Assembly: GCA_009692615.1 (NCBI GenBank)
Contig: SHYW01000029.1
Location: forward strand, 1 to 49,908
DNA: 49,908 nucleotides
DNA from: Deltaproteobacteria bacterium
GTDB taxonomy: Bacteria > Desulfobacterota > Binatia > UBA9968
Direction: 5' to 3'
The position numbers and the translations under genes were made by a program. A model generated the notes under the pieces. It searched no databases and had not been told where the DNA came from. It saw only the letters and a list, made by a program, of their open reading frames with translations. Of this stretch, positions 49,764 to 49,908 are shown in pieces (position 1 is the first letter of the stretch; each line of letters starts with the position of its first letter).

Positions 49764-49908
49764 CTGTTGTAGCAAAGTGATTATGTCAGGGGTTAACGGC
49801 AACGTAATTATGTCAGGGTGGAAGGATGACAACCCTGACAATGAAAGACGAGAAACGACTAGACGTAATTCAACGAGTATATCGCAGCGAGATCACCGTG
49901 GTTGAGGC
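49764..49908 (+). mobile_element. Right IS end (ISNCY-type insertion sequence, partial)
   Basis: Inverted copy of the sequence at 3-147, identical over 145 bp. The element starts near CTGTTGTAGC (49764) and reads outward to the right. ATTATGTCAGGG occurs at 49780-49791 and 49807-49818 with an inverted CCCTGACA at 49833-49840. Confidence 0.9.
49826..49908 (+). CDS. ISNCY-family transposase, N-terminal fragment
   Basis: The first 27 codons of the transposase, continuing past the right edge. The peptide is MTTLTMKDEKRLDVIQ followed by RVYRSEITVVEA, the same as on the left. The ATG is directly preceded by GGAAGG. See the left copy for family reasoning. Confidence 0.75.
   Translation, partial: MTTLTMKDEKRLDVIQRVYRSEITVVE

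Overview
The window looks like one complete contig from an uncultivated, GC-rich Gram-negative bacterium. lpxA, an OmpA-like protein, ornithine-lipid genes (olsBA) and many solute-binding proteins point to a two-membrane, probably soil or groundwater organism. Gene content (coxGMS-like subunits, NIPSNAP, dihydroxyphthalate-decarboxylase-like binding proteins, YqeC/MocA) resembles lineages such as Desulfobacterota/Binatota, Rokubacteria or Tectomicrobia, but the sequence alone does not settle the phylum.

Ends. The first 147 and last 145 bases are the same sequence in inverted orientation. Each holds the tip and first 27-28 codons of an ISNCY-type transposase reading outward, so at least two IS copies flank the contig, which probably breaks there for assembly reasons. 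The left copy has removed the front of an HATPase-like gene coupled to a STAS-like (DUF4325) gene, in an AT-richer patch.

Layout. 0.6-8.4 kb: MetE-like methyltransferase, hemW, DUF898 membrane protein, M48 protease, moaB-moaD-moaE, nickel-transporter-like protein, CinA-like protein and a tiny zinc ribbon. 8.4-15.5 kb: glmU-glmS-MFS in overlapping order, then rlmE-galT and an OmpA-like protein on the other strand. 15.6-21.3 kb: enoyl-CoA hydratase, olsB-olsA, a coxS-coxM-coxG set without the large catalytic subunit, and frmA. 21.3-29.5 kb: a structured-looking 5' region and a 2,570-residue secreted repeat protein. 29.6-33.5 kb: NIPSNAP, pyrD, yqeC-mocA and a PTPS-III-like pterin enzyme. 33.5-39.3 kb: solute-binding protein, ornithine cyclodeaminase family, deacetylase/aldo-keto reductase pair, ECF sigma/anti-sigma pair and tRNA-Gly(CCC). 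39.5-49.7 kb: two cytoplasmic-looking binding-protein-fold proteins, yacG, lpxA, glnE, an F420/flavin-type oxidoreductase, and an iron-type ABC binding protein plus fused permease without an ATPase.

Connections. moaBDE, mocA and yqeC are cofactor-supply and maturation genes of the kind needed by a molybdenum hydroxylase such as the coxGMS set, although they lie in three separate places. glmU, glmS and lpxA supply and use UDP-GlcNAc for envelope building, and olsBA adds phosphorus-free membrane lipid. The main candidates for undescribed biology are a set of four word-repeat hairpins that each start 1-8 bases after a stop codon, a pseudoknot-capable RNA element at 21363-21431, a MoaD ending in Gly-Gly-Cys, and an A-B-A-B-A-B-A domain array in the giant protein.
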